DNA of 64,000 nucleotides from JANQGG01 sp964642175 (lineage in GTDB: Bacteria > Bacteroidota > Chlorobiia > Chlorobiales > Chloroherpetonaceae). The notes under the pieces were generated by a model. That model was not told the origin of the DNA. It made no database searches and worked only from the letters and a program-made list of their open reading frames with translations. Position 1 is the stretch's first letter. Each line of letters starts with the position of its first letter. Shown here piece after piece: positions 62,912 through 64,000 of the stretch. The DNA lies in NCBI GenBank assembly GCA_964642175.1, contig CAZXOK010000001.1, positions 1 to 64,000 of the forward strand, given 5' to 3'. The translations under genes and the position numbers were made by a program.

Positions 62912-63352
62912 TTAATTGTGTTGTTCAAATATCCAGTTTCGCAGCTCGCGGGATGCCATAATGCGGGTTTCAAAGTCTGAGACAATATCAATTAGTTGCT
63001 GCATTTCAAATGGTTTGGTCAGGGTTTTGCAGTTCAGTCTTTGTGCTTCCTGATGTCTGTCGGGTGGCCATACATCAGAGATGAGTAATACATTCGGACA
63101 TTTGCAGGATTTCTCTTTTATATTCTGAACGAACTCCAAGCCATTGATAACCGGGAGATCAATATCGATAATAAAAAGATCACAGCACGTTTCCCGATCG
63201 CTGCATCGACAGTCAATTGAATCATTTAACGGGCATAACTTTGGATTGTCGTATGAATGGACTTCGTAACCTCGATCTGTTAAAAAATCGGTTAAAATTG
63301 TTCGAATTACATAATGACTCTCAATTAAAACGGCTCGATATTGTTTCTCCAT
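62912..63352 (-). CDS. Single-domain response regulator with a cysteine cluster
   Basis: A 146-residue receiver-only protein. The phospho-accepting Asp is in DLFIIDIDLPVINGLEF and the conserved Lys in TLTKPFEMQQL. The N-terminal acidic pair is reduced to VLIESHYV. Between beta 2 and beta 3 is CPLNDSIDCRCSDRETCCD, with five cysteines, plus CKCPN later. This cysteine insert is known in a few receiver families and may bind metal or sense redox. No output domain is present. It sits upstream of the SagB-type gene on the same strand, 82 bases away. Confidence 0.85.
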   Translation of the reverse strand: MEKQYRAVLIESHYVIRTILTDFLTDRGYEVHSYDNPKLCPLNDSIDCRCSDRETCCDLFIIDIDLPVINGLEFVQNIKEKSCKCPNVLLISDVWPPDRHQEAQRLNCKTLTKPFEMQQLIDIVSDFETRIMASRELRNWIFEQHN

Positions 63353-63473
63353 AACGATAAAAGCAACGCGATTCTACATGTAATAATAATAATCAATATA
63401 ATTATATAACTTCAGATTTCAATCACGTTATCATGCATAAAACCTCAGCAGGCTATCCAAGCGTAAGCGGTGT

Positions 63474-64000
63474 TTAACTCTCTTTTTCATGCAGATCTTT
63501 GAAAAACCCGGCCAGTGTATGGCTGCCGGTTTGTTCACCTACCATTTCAAGCGTTAAAGCAGCCAGGGCAAATTGAAACGGTGTGGAGATGTTATCGGGC
63601 AGAAAAGTTTTAATCGCCGATGTTGAGACATCCCCAATCCATTGTGGAATGGTAAGTATCGTTGGGCTGTTGCCTATGGTTTTAAACGCTTGCTCCAAAA
63701 TCTGGCGATGAGTTAAAATCTCAGGCCCGCCTACATTAAAACTCGCATTTGGCGACTCTAATTTACTGAGGCAATACTTAGCCAGGTCTTCTCCGTGTAT
63801 CGGGTTGATCCTGACATTGCCGTCACCCACAATAGCTGCCACGCCAAATTTTGCCATTTCGTAGTATTGCTCAATATCGGAGAAAAACCCTGAAGGATTA
63901 ATAACTGTATAGTCAATGCCGGAACTTTCCAGTTCATGGACGAATTTCAACTTTGCATTAATTATGCTCAGATCAGCCATTTTGTCGGCGTTAAGCACCG
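63474..64000 (-). CDS. NmrA/Ycf39-like SDR, C-terminal part (cut by the window end)
   Basis: C-terminal 174 or more residues of an atypical short-chain dehydrogenase. IINAKLKFVHELESSGIDYTVINPSGFFSDIEQY is the substrate-side segment seen in NmrA-type and Ycf39-type proteins, read here in parts as KLKFVHELESSG and YTVINPSGFFSD, followed by INPIHGEDLAKYC and FNVGGPEILTHRQI. The N-terminal NAD-binding GxxGxxG lies past the window edge, so the apparent ATG at 63998 is not the real start. Ycf39 and its plant relative HCF244 assist photosystem assembly. The function here is unknown. Confidence 0.8.
   Translation of the reverse strand, partial: VLNADKMADLSIINAKLKFVHELESSGIDYTVINPSGFFSDIEQYYEMAKFGVAAIVGDGNVRINPIHGEDLAKYCLSKLESPNASFNVGGPEILTHRQILEQAFKTIGNSPTILTIPQWIGDVSTSAIKTFLPDNISTPFQFALAALTLEMVGEQTGSHTLAGFFKDLHEKES

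Overview
The window looks like part of the chromosome of a member of the Chlorobiota (green sulfur bacteria and relatives), probably a low-to-mid GC, Chloroherpeton-like lineage. This is an inference from protein character, not a database result. It rests on a bona fide chlorophyllide a reductase subunit (bchZ), Chlorobium-like RpsF and SSB sequences, a bacterial deoxyhypusine-synthase-like gene beside transaldolase, the gene order yceD-rpmF-plsX-fabH-fabD-fabG-acpP-fabF-rnc, and bacteriochlorophyll genes scattered among housekeeping genes rather than gathered in one photosynthesis cluster.

Layout. 1-2.7 kb: the 3' five-sixths of a 23S rRNA gene, 5S rRNA and a terminator. 2.7-6.3 kb: a heptosyltransferase-like GT9, exonuclease III and a B12-binding radical SAM enzyme that could belong to pigment methylation, then tRNA-Asn on the minus strand. 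6.7-8.5 kb: rpsF-ssb-(hairpin)-rpsR-rplI. 8.5-13 kb, minus strand: thrS-infC-rpmI-rplT-pheS with an attenuator-like leader. 13.3-20 kb: SRP RNA, deoxyhypusine-synthase-like, transaldolase, MGMT-like, a peptidoglycan amidase, topA. 20-24 kb, minus: a glycine-zipper protein, a large outer-membrane protein, a TPR protein and a HIT hydrolase. 24-34 kb: a 1353-residue CheB-CheR-PAS kinase with a defective H-box, an ADPRM-like phosphatase, SRAP, a TPR-like lipoprotein, a DUF2214-type membrane protein and an ECF sigma/anti-sigma/LTXXQ operon. 34-39.6 kb: AmpD-like amidase, PAP2 phosphatase, hemL, and recO-htrA. 39.8-48.6 kb: the yceD-rpmF-fatty-acid-rnc cluster and gcvPB. 48.7-55.3 kb: HNH nuclease, a membrane protein, then a tight yajQ-GH3-bchZ-secreted-protein operon. 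55.6-64 kb: prfB with its programmed frameshift, a hybrid PAS kinase, DUF2147, two CIA30-domain proteins, a SagB-type double nitroreductase, a cysteine-rich response regulator and an NmrA-like SDR cut by the window edge.

How the genes work together. hemL (first committed tetrapyrrole step), bchZ (ring B reduction toward bacteriochlorophyll a) and possibly the radical SAM protein are pigment genes. plsX to fabF supply acyl chains. The ribosomal, tRNA-synthetase, prfB and rRNA genes are translation. Two amidases and the GH3 enzyme act on peptidoglycan or its fragments. The most unusual pieces are the H-to-N kinase, the SagB/CIA30/SDR neighbourhood (CIA30 plus SDR is also the domain pair of the plant photosystem factor HCF173), the cysteine-rich receiver and two candidate RNA attenuators. 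No insertion sequence, prophage or CRISPR array was seen.
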